Shown: positions 42,611 through 54,835 of the stretch, one piece after another
How the letters are laid out: every line of letters starts with the position of its first letter
How positions within the stretch are numbered: position 1 is the first letter of the stretch
From: Strix aluco
Lineage: Eukaryota; Chordata; Aves; Strigiformes; Strigidae
Assembly (NCBI RefSeq): GCF_031877795.1
Contig: NC_133943.1
Span: 11,091,001-11,155,000 of the forward strand
DNA length: 64,000 bases
Direction of reading: 5' to 3'
Notes under the pieces: model-generated
Seen by the model: only the letters and a program-made list of their open reading frames with translations
What the model was told of the DNA's origin: nothing
Database searches by the model: none
Made by a program: the position numbers and the translations under genes

Positions 42611-42969
42611 ATAAAAAATGAATTACCCTTATTTAAAATGCTATAATAAATACTACAACCTCCCCATACACAGTAAAAACTATATGGAAATTCAGCCAAG
42701 TAGTACAATTAACTGACATACTTAAATAACTTTTCCTTCTGATAATATGAGCAATACATTGGGGGAAAAACATATTAGGGATTAGTAAAAACTAGACACC
42801 CACTTGCTAAAAGTTTCACTTCCAAAAAATATAACAAAAAAATCTGATGAAAATTATAAAAACTAATTATACTTTAAAATTTAAAAATATAAAAAATAAA
42901 ACAGTTGAATACAATATTGTCCCAATTCTTACAATGCTATCACAGTAGCTTTAAAATAAGATAATAAAA
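42611..42969 (-). promoter_or_regulatory. CPEB4: CPE-like (UUUUAU) cluster in the CPEB4 3' UTR
   Basis: Sense-strand TTTTAT occurs at 42616-42611, 42861-42856, 42894-42889, 42901-42896 and 42969-42964, upstream of the distal AATAAA. CPEB proteins bind UUUUAU-type elements, and CPEB4 mRNA is known to be under CPEB control. The nearest copy is about 195 nt from the hexamer, further than the usual 100 nt, and the region is AT-rich, so some matches may be chance. Confidence 0.4.
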
Positions 42970-43177
42970 TAAAGCAAATGACCAAAACCTTTTATTCCAT
43001 TTTTTTTAAAAATAATCTCAAATTTACATTAGTAGAAAGATTGATTTCTGATTCTTTTCTTTAGAAACACCAGCAAGAAAGAGGATTTACTAGAACAGTA
43101 GAAAATGACATTTTTAAATGTCTGCAATTAAAAACAAAGAATTACACTGCAAAGATCTTCCAGAAGTCTGAAATAGG

Positions 43178-43185
43178 TATTGCAC
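43178..43185 (-). promoter_or_regulatory. CPEB4: miR-25/32/92/363/367 8-mer seed match
   Basis: The sense strand reads GTGCAATA, a full 8-mer target for the miR-92/25/32 family. CPEB2, CPEB3 and CPEB4 are reported to share conserved miR-92 and miR-26 sites in their 3' UTRs, as I recall. A miR-26 match lies about 40 nt upstream in the transcript. Confidence 0.6.
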
Positions 43186-43219
43186 ATAACTTGAAGTTAA
43201 CTTGCCACAATTCATCACA

Positions 43220-43226
43220 TTCAAGT
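43220..43226 (-). promoter_or_regulatory. CPEB4: miR-26 7-mer-A1 seed match
   Basis: The sense strand reads ACTTGAA, a 7-mer-A1 site for miR-26a/b. On its own it would be weak evidence, but it lies close to the miR-92 8-mer in a transcript family reported to be co-regulated by these two miRNAs. Confidence 0.45.
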
Positions 43227-43439
43227 TTTAAATCACCTTTTAACAGAAGGTTTTAACTCTTCAAAAACAAAAGGGGTGAATTATCAAGTCTTTCCAACAG
43301 CATCCTTATAAAACGCTAAATGCATTCACTGCAAGTTTTAAATTTGCATTCTGCAGAGGTCTGTGTATGGAGAAGTATATACTATACCAAAAAGCACGGG
43401 GCAGTGGGGTTCCTTTACATATAAAATAATCAGAAACAC

Positions 43440-43740
43440 TTTATTTTACATTGCAAAAATAACCATGTAATTACTCTGTAACTACATTGTAAATACATGG
43501 CCAGTGCCATGCTAGTGTGATAAAACTACATGCTTATTAACCCCTTTGCAAATTGAAGTGATACCCTAAGACTGGTAACCCAATTACATGTTAATTATGT
43601 TTGGAGCTACATGGTAACCCCAACTACAAATCCCATGTAATCATAAGGACATGTAATCACTATTTAAGTACAGAGTAATGTATATAATTGTTTATGCCCT
43701 GTAAATCGAAGTGTAACCAAATAATCTGTAAACACGCTTG
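43440..43740. repeat. CPEB4: Cluster of degenerate ACATG/GTAAT motifs in the CPEB4 3' UTR
   Basis: Within 300 bases the plus strand has ccatgtaattac (43463), tgtaactacattgtaaatac (43477), caattacatgttaattatg (43581), gctacatggtaaccc (43606), cccatgtaatc (43632) and gacatgtaatcac (43648). They occur in both orientations and are separated by unrelated sequence. The spacing is irregular, so it is not a simple tandem array. It may be the remnant of an old transposon or a conserved RNA structure. Confidence 0.5.
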
Positions 43741-44125
43741 TCACACAATCACAAGTGAATATTAGTAGAATAACAATTTCTTACATTAGTCATGCATACT
43801 AACATTACATGCCTGCCACCTAGCAGGCTCTCTTTTATTCTTTAAATATAATTTAAAAGAGCAGACACATTTCTGCATCAAACACCTAACATCAATTTTT
43901 TATTAATATTAAAAATGGCTAAACATTCACCAAAAACGTCTGCATTTGTGTATAATTTTTAAAAACTTAGTAAGAAGCGGTAGACAATTTTGATGTTTCT
44001 TTACTTTTAAATTTCTACACTATATTTATGCATTTAAATTTCATGGGTCTAAAGACAGTGTCATTTGTCACTTTCATGCTTTTCTTCTTTAATTCTCAAC
44101 TTTACATATACTATTTCTTAAATTA

Positions 44126-44133
44126 TATGTACA
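44126..44133 (-). promoter_or_regulatory. CPEB4: Pumilio-type site UGUACAUA
   Basis: The sense strand reads TGTACATA, matching the PUM consensus UGUANAUA. Such sites are often near CPEs in translationally controlled mRNAs. It is a single 8-mer in AT-rich DNA, so chance occurrence is possible. Confidence 0.35.
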
Positions 44134-46614
44134 CCAAATACCTGGTGCTGGGCTAAGATGTTTAAGCAACATGCTTTCTTTTCTCTGCAGATTCTAAAAT
44201 AGCATTGCCAGTGCACAACATCCATAATTCAAAATGTATGCAGAGCACTGAAATGTATAAAAAGCAGAATATAAGAAAATAAAATTTATTAAAATTATTT
44301 ATATTAAAAAATGAAGTATATGAAGATCTCTCAGTAATAAAAGTACAAAAAGCTACTCTTTGCAATATGAAAAATTGAGGTATTGCATAAAGAGATATCC
44401 CGTCAGTGAAAAGTGTGCCTAAAAATGCTCACTGTTGGAAAAACAAGATATACAAAAGTAGTGCATAACAAATATACATTATGTGCATGACAAAATAAGT
44501 TAGCTACAAAAACACTGTACCGAAATTCAGCAGGTCATGTACAAAGGGAAAATTATTATTCAAAGCTAGTTCTCAAACAGTGTTATTTCTTGTAATGGTA
44601 ACCCATCTCACCTGTTTACTGGGTAGGATCGGCACAATAGCACACCCCAAGCCACCTACAAGCATTAAAAAAATTAAAGGAACATTCCAACTATAATTAT
44701 GTACTTCAGAGAAAAAAAAGTCCCTGACAATCTACACAAGAGCACTCTGCATTTGCATTACTGTTGTCAATATTTTCAGGGATTTCATTAAAAGCAGCTC
44801 CCTTTCTATACTTGACTAGTAGACAGCAAATGTCTCCATTTTGACCTTTGGAACTTGGTAAGGTATAGTTCATTAAAGCCTGTATTGAAAATAAAAACTG
44901 CTTCTCATAAAGATGATCTGGGCTAGGGGAACGGGATGAGGGGGGCCGACAAAGGCTTTTAACGGAGCAGATGTTTTCCAAGCAGTGCTGAGGCAAGTCT
45001 TTGGTTTGAGAGAATCTAGGATGGTACCATGCCACTCAGACAGTTCAGAAGATTGCCACTAAACCTGTTTGTTTGCACACTGCTAAATAATCATTTGAGA
45101 AGCTGGCCAGGGCATTAGTTCAAAAGAGATAAAAATAATTTTCAGAACTAATCCTTCATTCAACTATTTCAAACTAAACCCCTGCACCCACTCTTTATCA
45201 TTCAATTAACATGTACTGTGTTAATGCTTCTCAAGGTAGAACTCATTTATAATAAAGCAGGCATTAACTTAGCAATGTTGGCACTTCAAATACCTGTGTT
45301 TCTTTATTTCCCCATTTTAAGTTCTGAAGAGGTGGAATCTTAGTTGGGATTTTTTCTACAGGAAGAGTAAGAAAGGCATATGCACACTTGCACCATTTCA
45401 TGCACAAATTCAGAAAATAGTGCAAATCAAGACTTGGAAACTACTTAGGTTCATGCCTTCTGTTACAACTAAGTTAGAGTGTATTTAAAACTAACTTTAC
45501 ATCCAAGATGGGAAACGAATAAGCAGTCAATTTTAGTTTGTGTGACACGATGGAATATCAAAACTTCAGTAAAAATCAGTGATATCCTTGAGGTATCTTT
45601 AGGTTTTCTGCTTTTTCACGTCAAAATGGAGAGCAAAGGCTGGCCCCTGATGAATGTTAGTATATTAGGATATAGAGTTATATATAGCCATCAAAAATAA
45701 AATCTATATATTTATCCTTCAGGAGAGGAAATGCCAGTTAACTAGTTGTCATTACTCTAGCTTTGGTAGGATTTCTAGGGCTGTAACCAGACAATTGAGT
45801 TCTCTTAAAGAAAAAAAAAGTGCACTCCCCCCTCAGTAGTAACTTTACTCAACTTTTACATTCAGGAATTCTTAAAATGTAATCATTTTGATGAAAATAT
45901 AGTAAGCTCTGCCTGTCTCATTAGTAATTTGGATGTGGGTGGTAGTCAAGAGGCACGGTCAGATACATACAGAGCTAAAATTTCAGCCTCAAAACCTTTA
46001 ACAGATTTTTTTTAAAGAGATCATTATTGTAACGCTGCTTCAACTTTGCTCATGCATTTTTGTTGCTTTAAACATGCTCTTTCCTGTTGGTAGGTAAATG
46101 CTAACTTCATCTGTTGCTGGAAAAATCCGAAGTCGAAACAAAAAGAGAGGCAAAAACAGGCTTCCCTGGGGAAAAGTGTCAGAACAGACCGATAGTGTTA
46201 TTGTTACACGGTTATTTTAATAAAAGTATTCTTATGTTCTTTATTAACAATAATTTAATTAAAAAACCAAAATACTCTATTGTTTCAATTCTTTTTTCTT
46301 AATATTTTTCTCTCCTCTAAGAAAATGTTGCATGAAATTAAGTGTTCTCTCGGTAGTAAAGACAAGAGAATGCAACTCACTTGCAACATGTTACCAATAC
46401 GAAAAGGAGTTCCCAATACAGTTTTCAATGACAAGATTCTACAAAATACCCATATTATAGGTCATTCTTTCATTATACTATTGTTAAATTACAGACTACT
46501 ACAAAAGGGCATGCTATCTTGAATAAGAGAAAGGGTAGGGTGGGGTAGGGAAAATCAGGATAACAGAAGAGTGCACTTAATTTGAGGCCTGCATATGAGC
46601 ACTGCAGTGATCAT

Positions 46615-46842
46615 TTAGTTCCAGCGGAATGAAATATGTCTTGGGCGATCTCCTCCCTCCTTCACCAGGGGCTTGTGGAATTCCCTGCCAGCGCGTGAAT
46701 GGATAGCAGCCCAGCAATATTCACAGTAATACTGCAGACAGGTAACATTAGCACAGAAAAATGGAGCAAATTTTCCACCGCAACGGGCCCCCTGACATTC
46801 ATCACAAAGCTGATCATCCAAGACATATGGCTTAACTTCCAC
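46615..46842 (-). CDS. CPEB4: CPEB4 terminal coding exon (ZZ-type zinc-binding domain)
   Basis: The acceptor is ctcattttctgaatacag. The exon begins in phase 0 with GTG GAA GTT AAG (VEVKPYVLDDQLCDECQGAR) and ends GGDRPRHISFRWN and TAA. It encodes the cysteine/histidine-rich ZZ domain that closes all CPEB proteins. The pairs CDEC, C at GARC, CANVTC, CEYC and the two histidines of IHSRAGREFH supply the two zinc-binding sites. All expected ligands are present. In the family this domain supports RNA binding and contacts with partner proteins. The sequence differs from CPEB3 and CPEB2 at LCDECQGAR and at the HISFRWN end. Confidence 0.97.
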   Translation of the reverse strand: MEVKPYVLDDQLCDECQGARCGGKFAPFFCANVTCLQYYCEYCWAAIHSRAGREFHKPLVKEGGDRPRHISFRWN

Positions 46843-49800
46843 CTGTATTCAGAAAATGAGAAGAAAGTTTACAATTCTTAATAACAATGTAGATAATGAC
46901 AATTCCACACTATTTACTGTGTTCTAGCAGGATTGCAATCACAGTTCTGTAGTAGCGAACAGCACATTCAACAATTTTCTCCCCCATTGCACACGACCAT
47001 TGCCATTGAACACCCAAAACTACAGGCACTCAACTTGAGAACAATCCTGCTCCCACTGTCCAACGTGATCCTTAAAAAAACCCCCAGAAACCAATGCTGC
47101 CCACCAGTATCACACAGGCTGTCATTGATTACAGAAAGGACCAGTCATTGATTTACAGAAAGGACCAATCAACCCATCGCTGCAGAACTGAAACACAGAT
47201 TCACATCAAAACTGTGGAGAATTCTGGGGATTTATTTTTAAGTATGGTGATGCACAATTAAGCTCCTACCCTTTCAGGTAGGAATGCAAATTGTTTACAC
47301 AACACATGGTCTGCAAATTTCAATGTCTGAATTTCCAACAAATTTCATTTATTATCTTAATGAACAGCACATTTCTCTTTTCTTTTTCTGTGGGTTAGTC
47401 CTCTCAGCAAAAGAAAAGCTACCTAATCTTCTTGGGATCAAATGAGAAGCTTAACATGGGACTGATGCCCACCTACGCTGTTAGCATTAAGGGACAGATG
47501 ATGAGCAGTAATTCAGTACAGCAGACAAGAAAGGAAAAGAAAAATTTCTTCAAGTTCTTAACTGATAATGACTCACAGGAAATTACCAGCTGGTGCTCCA
47601 AGGATACATCTACACTGCAACATCTGCAGGCTACTACCTTTTAATCTAGGCATTTGCATACCAAAACCAAGCCTGCTGTACTGTGGGCTACAAAACCCTG
47701 CTCAGAGCACTCCAGAGCACTTTGTGACAGCAAGGCAAAGCTTGCGGCCTGCAGCATCTGAGTTGGCTACAGCACAGCTCGTTTAGACATGCCTATGTGT
47801 TCAAATCACAACTGCAGAACTGCCAACCCCTAAAGGCTCAGATTCACCTCAAAACCGGTAACCACCACCATTCCTTAGCTCCACTGAATTGTGAAAGGTC
47901 CATGTGACGTATCAGAAGCGCAACACAAAATTTCACGTTAAAAAAGTACAGGTACCAGTTCCCATTCTAGGAGTGTTAGTTACATGTTTTCACAAACATT
48001 TCCAAATATCCAGACTGTGACTGATGTCTCTACTGTTATCTCTGCATCTGGCTTAGAGATGGTCCTTTCTGTACCTCACAAGCCTCAGAGGTTAGGTCAG
48101 CTCATTCAGAGGAGGACATTTACAAGTTCCTGTGTTTTTAAACTTACCCAATTTTATCACAGTCCAGACAGAGCGCTGCAGTAGTTTGATGTCATTTGTG
48201 CTTACGGTACATATAAACTACTTGGAGACACTACAGCTGCCTTTTTTTTTTTGACCTCAGTTTTTCTCCTCTTCCACTGCTCCACTGCTAGAGTTGCCTT
48301 TCTCAAATACCACTTCACGCCAACTCAGAAGAATGAATTTGTAAAAGAGCTGAGGCAGACAAATATTCCTAACACCACGTTCTCCCTTTGTCACCTACAT
48401 TGCTATGTAGTTTGAGGTTGGGTATTCACTGATGAGTGTTGTCTTCTACAAGTGCTAAGAGGAGAACCTACAAATATATGCTATGCAGGCCTCCTCAACT
48501 TGGCAGTTCTGCTCTATTATGTCTACTCAGACATATTCAGAGGCCAAACTACAGCACAGGTAATTATACCTCTGCTTGCTTTAGCCTGTTACTGCAGCAC
48601 CCATTTTTGTGCAAGTTTGCAACCCATAGATATTAGAGTCCTCAGCACATTTATTCAGTGTGTGCTGAAGTGCACGTGCCAGATTCAACCTGCAATTGTT
48701 ACTTGTGCTAGGTAGAGTGAAGTTTCCCAGCTACAGAGAAAAAGCTTAAACTACAGCAACTTCATCAGGCACGCTTAGGGTGGCAGCACTCATCAGAAGC
48801 TCTGCTGTGGTTGGTGCTGCAGGCCACTGAGCGTTTAATTTGCATTATCACTTTGAAGGGCACACCCTTTAGCAGCACCTCCTTGCCTAATTTTACTGGA
48901 AATCCCTTCTTGTTACTAATTTTATTTTTACAGATAAACTTTATTAGAAAAAGTATTAATACATAGTACATTATTAACAAAAAGTAGTACTGCCACTGTT
49001 GTACTTTTATCTCTCATGTACCCAACCTCTCCTATAATGAATCCTCTGAGCTCTTATCTCCCCACATTTCTTCTGAGCTACACACAAAATGGGGAAATAA
49101 GGAGGAGTGGGAGGAGAGAAAGAAGAGGAAATAGATTGCAAAATCTTTGCTGGAGTTCACAAGTACTTACTCAAATTTGTAGTCCTACCAGCTTCAATGG
49201 ACCTATTCACCCAAGTGTCTGCTTATGCAAGCAGAAGTTGCACAAGGGCGGCCCAAATTATTTGTTCAAAGCCGTACAGAATTTATTTCAGAGCCAAGAT
49301 TAGAACAAAGACATTCCAATTCGCAGGCCCACAGTCAAAGTGTTGTTACAATTCTCCTACCCAAGCTTTATAGCCAAAGCAGAAGTGAAATGATAATCAG
49401 CTAACCAGCCAAGTTTGGGGGTTTTCCTCTGTAGTAATTATAAAATTAAAATCAATAATGACAGTCATGTAAGAAAAATAAAGAGACAAAGCAGGGATTA
49501 GAACGGTAGATGTAAGGATCTGAGTCTCAAAATTGTGGCCCAAAAAGATCACTAAAATTGGCAAAGTCACGTTTTATATAGATGAAGAGGACAGAGGCAA
49601 GCAAACTGCAGATCCATTTAGCACATTCCTTTAATTTATAATAATAAAGGAATAAAATAACCAGACACAGCCTTTACATAAGCTGTGGAGGATGACTATG
49701 AGGCTGTAACGCACACTAGCAAGTTGACAATGCGTTACTATGATGCTCGTTAGGAACACTCAGCACACAATGTGTAATGCTAGGGCCAGATTCTGCCCAC

Positions 49801-50196
49801 TCTAAAAAGATGCAGAACAGGAGTAAGAACTGCTCTGTCCTTGGCAGATACCTTACTCCCTGACATTATACAAACACTGCAAGTGCAAATACTTGCAGTG
49901 GGAGTATATGACGAGTGCAATATTCTTATAAAAGGGCAAGGCAGCTGACATGCTTCCCATTATGCGAAGCAATTTGAGAAAGTCTGCTTCACAGTTGCCT
50001 CCCACGTTCCAGAAGCAACAGCTCTGTACCACTCCTTCATTTTTATTCTGTGTTGTATCTAAGTGGCACAATCTATCCCTAAATATGCAATTAATCTGAT
50101 ATAACATTTACAGTCTTCACAATGACACACATTTACATGGAAAAGCATTTCTAGAGAAAGCACTGAACAAAAATAGAATACGCTTGAAGACCTTAC
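46843..50196 (-). other. CPEB4: CPEB4 last intron (3.35 kb)
   Basis: The intron lies between donor CGG|gtaagg and acceptor ctgaatacag. It is AT-rich, with a plus-strand T-run at 48243-48254. No internal exon, RNA gene or intact transposon was seen. Confidence 0.75.
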
Positions 50197-50378
50197 CCGT
50201 TTATCTATCTCTCCATGCTGCAGCTGAACAAAGCGAGCACTGATAGCAGCTATGTAACTCTGTTGATTAGAAAACGCAACCCGCCCAGCTCCTTTTGGGT
50301 ACTTCAGCTCAGGGTCTGTGTCAATTCCAGCATAGCACACCCCTCCATACAGCCGATCCATTATCATTGCAAGTTCCA
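50197..50378 (-). CDS. CPEB4: CPEB4 RRM2 exon (C-terminal part of RRM2)
   Basis: The acceptor is cctttctgctttag and the donor is CGG|gtaagg. The 182-nt exon completes a Val codon and encodes ELAMIMDRLYGGVCYAGIDT, then DPELKYPKGAGRVAFSNQQS and YIAAISARFVQLQHGEIDKR. It contains the RNP1 strand of RRM2 (GAGRVAFSN) and the linker to the zinc domain. It is followed in phase 0 by the ZZ exon. Confidence 0.97.
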
Positions 50379-50588
50379 CTAAAGCAGAAAGGAAAATGAA
50401 ACAGTGCTGTAGACTTGGTAATTTTTTCTAAAAGCATCAAATGAAACAGTCCATTTGTATTCATGTCCCCCGCTATAAGTGTCAAGAACACTTAATACTT
50501 CCCTTGCTGAAATAACTTGTCTCCCCCATTGCTCCCCAAATCGGACTGCATATTCAACATGCCCAGTGCTGCGGAACACGCAGTGTAC
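50379..50588 (-). other. CPEB4: CPEB4 short intron within RRM2 (210 bp)
   Basis: A short GT-AG intron in phase 1 between LRA-G and VELAM. No other feature was seen. Confidence 0.85.
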
Positions 50589-50703
50589 CTGCTCGTAAAG
50601 GCCGAGGAACACCACCAACAAAAATGGTTTTTCGTGGGTCAAGAGGCTGTGAACCATCCATAACAAAATCACTATCACTAAGGTTCCAAGGCCGGATCTG
50701 AAC
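50589..50703 (-). CDS. CPEB4: CPEB4 exon for the RRM1-RRM2 linker and start of RRM2
   Basis: The acceptor is ggctttttgtccatag and the donor is GCAG|gtacac. The 115-nt exon starts in phase 0 and encodes VQIRPWNLSDSDFVMDGSQP, then LDPRKTIFVGGVPRPLRA. The RNP2 strand of RRM2 is TIFVGGVP. The linker VQIRPW is nearly invariant in CPEB2-4. Confidence 0.97.
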
Positions 50704-51606
50704 CTATGGACAAAAAGCCTTTTTTTTTTAACCATTCACAATTCAAAGTATCTCAGTAATATAAATTAAAACAGTATCCTACAAAGAAGAAAACCTCTTA
50801 AACACTGTACTTCCTAAACTCATTTTCCACTTGTTCAGCAATCATTTCTCAAAACGAAATGGTAATAAGCTCTGTTAAGACAGACCACTTGATCATACTA
50901 CATTTCACCACTTCCTTGTTACCCAAATTTCTGGGAAAAAAACCTCACCCTCTACTTACACATTTACTTAATCATGACTGAACTGTGCTGTACGAACCAC
51001 ACTGGTGCATACATATCTATGCTATTCGTGTTGTTCTAGCCAAGTGTAAGCCCTAGACTAGCGTTATCTCAATGCAACAGGCTCCAGTGCACAAAGTTGT
51101 GTGTTTATTTACTATGCAAAACTAGCTGCTTCATATTTACCTACAGCTGGCCAAATTTGAAGTACAGGAATATAGCAGAAGCCTCTCCAACTATTAACAG
51201 ACTCACATCAGCCCCCAAACCATCTGTACTAATCGTTTAGTGTTCAATGCCACGTTATGTTTTTTTGGATTTCATGTACATGTTACATGCAACACTCAAA
51301 CAATATGAATTCTACATTTTAATCAATAATAAGCATAAAATACCTGTCTGGAAATATATTTATTACATCAGCAATGGTGAAATTTAGCAAACCTTTTTCT
51401 AACAAAAACATGAACTGTAACTAGACTAAAAAACTTCATAATGTGTAGTTTAAAAACAAGTAAGTTGGTCTTCTCTTTGAGAACTTAATTTGATACCTTA
51501 AAGAAATTTAAACATTAACAATCTGAAGACAGAAAAAAAGGCATCTGAAGAGAACAATTTCTGGTTCTCACACAGGAATTGTGCAGGCCCTGACAATTCT
51601 ACCTAC
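50704..51606 (-). other. CPEB4: CPEB4 intron (903 bp)
   Basis: A GT-AG intron in phase 0 between KDKP and VQIRPW. It is AT-rich and nothing else was recognised. Confidence 0.8.
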
Positions 51607-51725
51607 CGGTTTGTCTTTGATAGTGGGGCTGGAAACACAAAGATAGAGCTTTCCATCTTCTTCAATACATGCATCAATCAGTGCCTGTACAGAGCTTTCA
51701 TCTTGGAACAGCAAAAATGCATACC
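51607..51725 (-). CDS. CPEB4: CPEB4 RRM1 exon (RNP1 part)
   Basis: The acceptor is ccttttgtag and the donor is CCG|gtaggt. The 119-nt exon begins in phase 1 and encodes YAFLLFQDESSVQALIDACI, then EEDGKLYLCVSSPTIKDKP. The RNP1 strand of RRM1 is KGYAFLLF, split with the preceding exon. Confidence 0.97.
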
Positions 51726-52360
51726 CTACAAAAGGGAAAACAAACACATAACTTCTTCTGTCTATTTGCCTATAGGATAATAATTTAACCCAGAATTATG
51801 CTTGGCACCATGTCATCATGCTACCATACAGTAAGGGACAAATTTTAAGGGGCTCTTACACACTTCCAACCTAGCCTCCTCCACGTCCTCTGCAGAGACG
51901 TGAAGGAAAGCAGGGAGCTTGCTGATCAGCACACTCTCTCCCCATTTCCTCTGAAAAGGATAAGACAGCAGTATGAACTGAACAAAAGCCACAGCTGTAG
52001 AGCCAAACCTGTCAGGACAGTTGTTACTGTAAGGTACAAATCCTCTCCAGCTACTGTGGAGGGCATTTAGTCCCTTTAAAGAGGACTACTCTTGACTATT
52101 ACTACAAAAACAAAGAACAACATGGGGGGAAAAAGGAAAATGGAATAAAGTAAAAACAGGAAGTTAAAGAAGAATTCTTTTAGTGCAGAATAATTGCAAA
52201 GCTACATTCTAAATTCCACCAGTTTATAACAATCCAAAGGATTCAACTTTTTTCCCCCCTAAACATTGGGTCACTGTCACAAAAATCTTGTCTAAAATGG
52301 AGTCTTATCAAGAAAAATGATTCTAAAATGCTTGTATGTTATTGGTTATCAGATATTTAC
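51726..52360 (-). other. CPEB4: CPEB4 intron (635 bp)
   Basis: A GT-AG intron in phase 1 within RRM1, after PPK-G. No other feature was recognised. Confidence 0.8.
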
Positions 52361-52450
52361 CTTTAGGAGGAAAATAAGATTTGCTCTCTGCCTTGTGTGG
52401 CCAGTCTACAATCAAAGGTCCAAAGCGACGAAAACTAGCAGTGATCTCAT
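52361..52450 (-). CDS. CPEB4: CPEB4 RRM1 exon (central part)
   Basis: The acceptor is ctttctctctttacag and the donor is AAAG|gtaaat. The 90-nt exon is entered and left in phase 1 and encodes EITASFRRFGPLIVDWPHKA, then ESKSYFPPK. It joins DIDED on one side and GYAFLLF on the other. Confidence 0.97.
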
Positions 52451-54835
52451 CTGTAAAGAGAGAAAGGAAAAGGCATGAATTGAAATTAAAATATATTGAT
52501 TAGAAGACATTTGAAGAACACTGATTTCAGGTAGCTTCCTCCTATAAACATACATTCTGTGACCCTAAAGGCTCAGCAGCTCATAGCAATGCTTGCTAGT
52601 TGATGGGGAATCTTTATGGCAAGTCAGAACACACATTAGGAAAACAAGACAGGTCAAAGATCAAGCTTTTCTTTCTACTGATGATTATCAATAAAAGCTC
52701 ATAACCCACTGATTTGCAGAAATGGAGCCACTGCATCTATACAGCTATCATAACCCAGCTTCAACTGTTCTCCCACAGAGTGTTTAGAGACAATTTCCTG
52801 ACTTGCTAGTAAGGCCAATATGCCTTGTAACTGCAGAAAGACCGGAAAAAAATGAAGGGACTATCACAAGACCCAGCCATGCCTGCTCATATCACATGCC
52901 AGTGCCACATATGCAAACACTATCTGAGCTTGACCTCAAACTAACAGAGTAAACTTGCAGGACATTGCTATGTAATTTTATAGGAGAGATGGCAAGAACA
53001 TATTACTATATCAAGAAGCAATTCTTGCAACCATTTCAACTCTGCCTTTGACCTCAAATTACTGGTATAAATTTGCTAGTCCCATAGAAGTCTTCTAGCT
53101 GCAATTCTGTTCTTGAAATTGAGTGATTATTCCCTTTTCCTTCTCTACAAACACACTTGAACGATTGCTAGTTAAAGTTCTCCGGAAAAGATTTTTCATT
53201 AAAAAATTGAAACAAAAAGAACAAACTTCACACTGCTGTCATCTAAATTGGCACACTGCTCAGCTGTGTTCTGTTTATGGCCATTACAGGGCCTTCTATA
53301 CTAGCACACTGTTGGGGGAGGGTCCTAATACACAATTTAGAGGATTTTCCCCATCCTCAAATTCAGTTAGAAATCTGAGAAAGTGTTACTAATTATGTCT
53401 TTTTCAATTTGTTTACACTCTTTGATGACATTGCTAATAAAATAGTGACTGACAATCCACTGTACTGAGAGCTTCTCCGTGCACTATAGATCATCAGGCA
53501 CATATACAGCAATGGTTGTGTCAAGGTTACATGATGATGAAGATATAAACCAAGGAGAACAATACTTACTACATACCTATTCTCAAAACAGATCTCTGTT
53601 CAGAACAGCACTTAACACAAATTTAATGCTGGAGCACATACGTAAAATGCTTTCTAGAAACAGGATCAGAAAAACCTCAAAAATTCAGCTGTGATGTAGA
53701 TTTTAAATTGTACACTCCTTATTCTAATTCACACTTGTTCAACTGGAAGAGCGCTGACAGAAGCAACTGAAAAATTCAAGCTACCCTCCTAGCACAGGTT
53801 TAGGAAAGATCCTATTCTTCAATAACTAGGGTCCACAGAGACCAAACTATTCATGTGCTCATCTGCTTTTAAAACCACAAAGGTGACAAAGTTAAAAAAC
53901 AAACAAAACACCAACAAAGAAAGGGAAACTATAAGATCATTTTTCCACTTTTAAACACCATGTTATATTTGACCCTTTAATAATAAAGTAGCTCTTATGT
54001 TTGACTTGAAACTCAGGTTGTCACATCACAGTAGTACACACTGCAGTGCATCACACTCTTCCTGACAGAAAAAGAGGGTATTAAAATGATTTTGTGATTA
54101 AGAAAAAGCAGCTTTTCACATTTACAGTTGCTGTAAATCATACGCTTATACATACAGAATACAGAACTCTGGTGAAATGATGGTTCACAACGTTGGCGCG
54201 TGATATTTTTTGGTTTTGTTTTTCTTAACAACTGCAGTACTCTGTCATCCTTGTATGACGGACCCACCACAAATTCCTGGTTCCTCACTGTATGCAACGG
54301 CCTCTGCAGAGACTCATTCCCGAGTCCTCATCACGCACTCGTTAGAAGCTACCAAAGGACATGTTCCTCAGGACAACCTCTGAGAACTACACACCAGCAT
54401 CCAAATAAAGAGCTATGACTTACTATGCTATACAAACTTCATAAAACTGCCAGCAATACTTTTCCTACTACTGGCTTCTGGTGCCTATAAAATTATTGCA
54501 ATGTATTTATGAGTTTCAACAGGTGATAGTTACTTGTTTATTTTTGCACCACTATCCCTTTTTTATAATTTGTATACTGTAGAAGTCAGTTAACTGTGTG
54601 GTAACATGATTTTGTTCTTCAATGGCAGAACAATGCTACAGCCTGAACTAGTTTGAATTATCTCACATTTGCCATGGACTGAAAGTAGTAATATGCAAAG
54701 ATCCATTTACATATCAAAGCCTTTCTGTAGAGTTTGGAAAACAAACATTCATTAGCTAACAGACAAAAGGTTTCACACTGTAGTTTTGTCTTTAAGCCAG
54801 AAGGAGCTTTTCTGGATAAGATTTTTGGGGTGTAC
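52451..54835 (-). other. CPEB4: CPEB4 intron (2.4 kb)
   Basis: A GT-AG intron in phase 1 after PPDIDE. It is AT-rich. Open frames such as 53123-53392 on the plus strand are not domain-like. No exon or transposon was recognised. Confidence 0.75.

Larger units (their letters stand above)
42395..46614 (-). other. CPEB4: CPEB4 3' UTR
   Basis: About 4.2 kb of AT-rich sequence follows the stop codon at 46615-46617 and ends at an AATAAA at 42418-42413. It contains no coding frame of note. It carries CPE-like UUUUAU elements, miR-92 and miR-26 family seed matches, a Pumilio-type site and a cluster of ACATG/GTAAT motifs. Other AATAAA hexamers on the sense strand (for example near 46240, 44285 and 43440) could give shorter forms. 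A UTR of several kilobases is usual for CPEB4. The 3' limit is inferred from the signal and the composition change. Confidence 0.75.
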
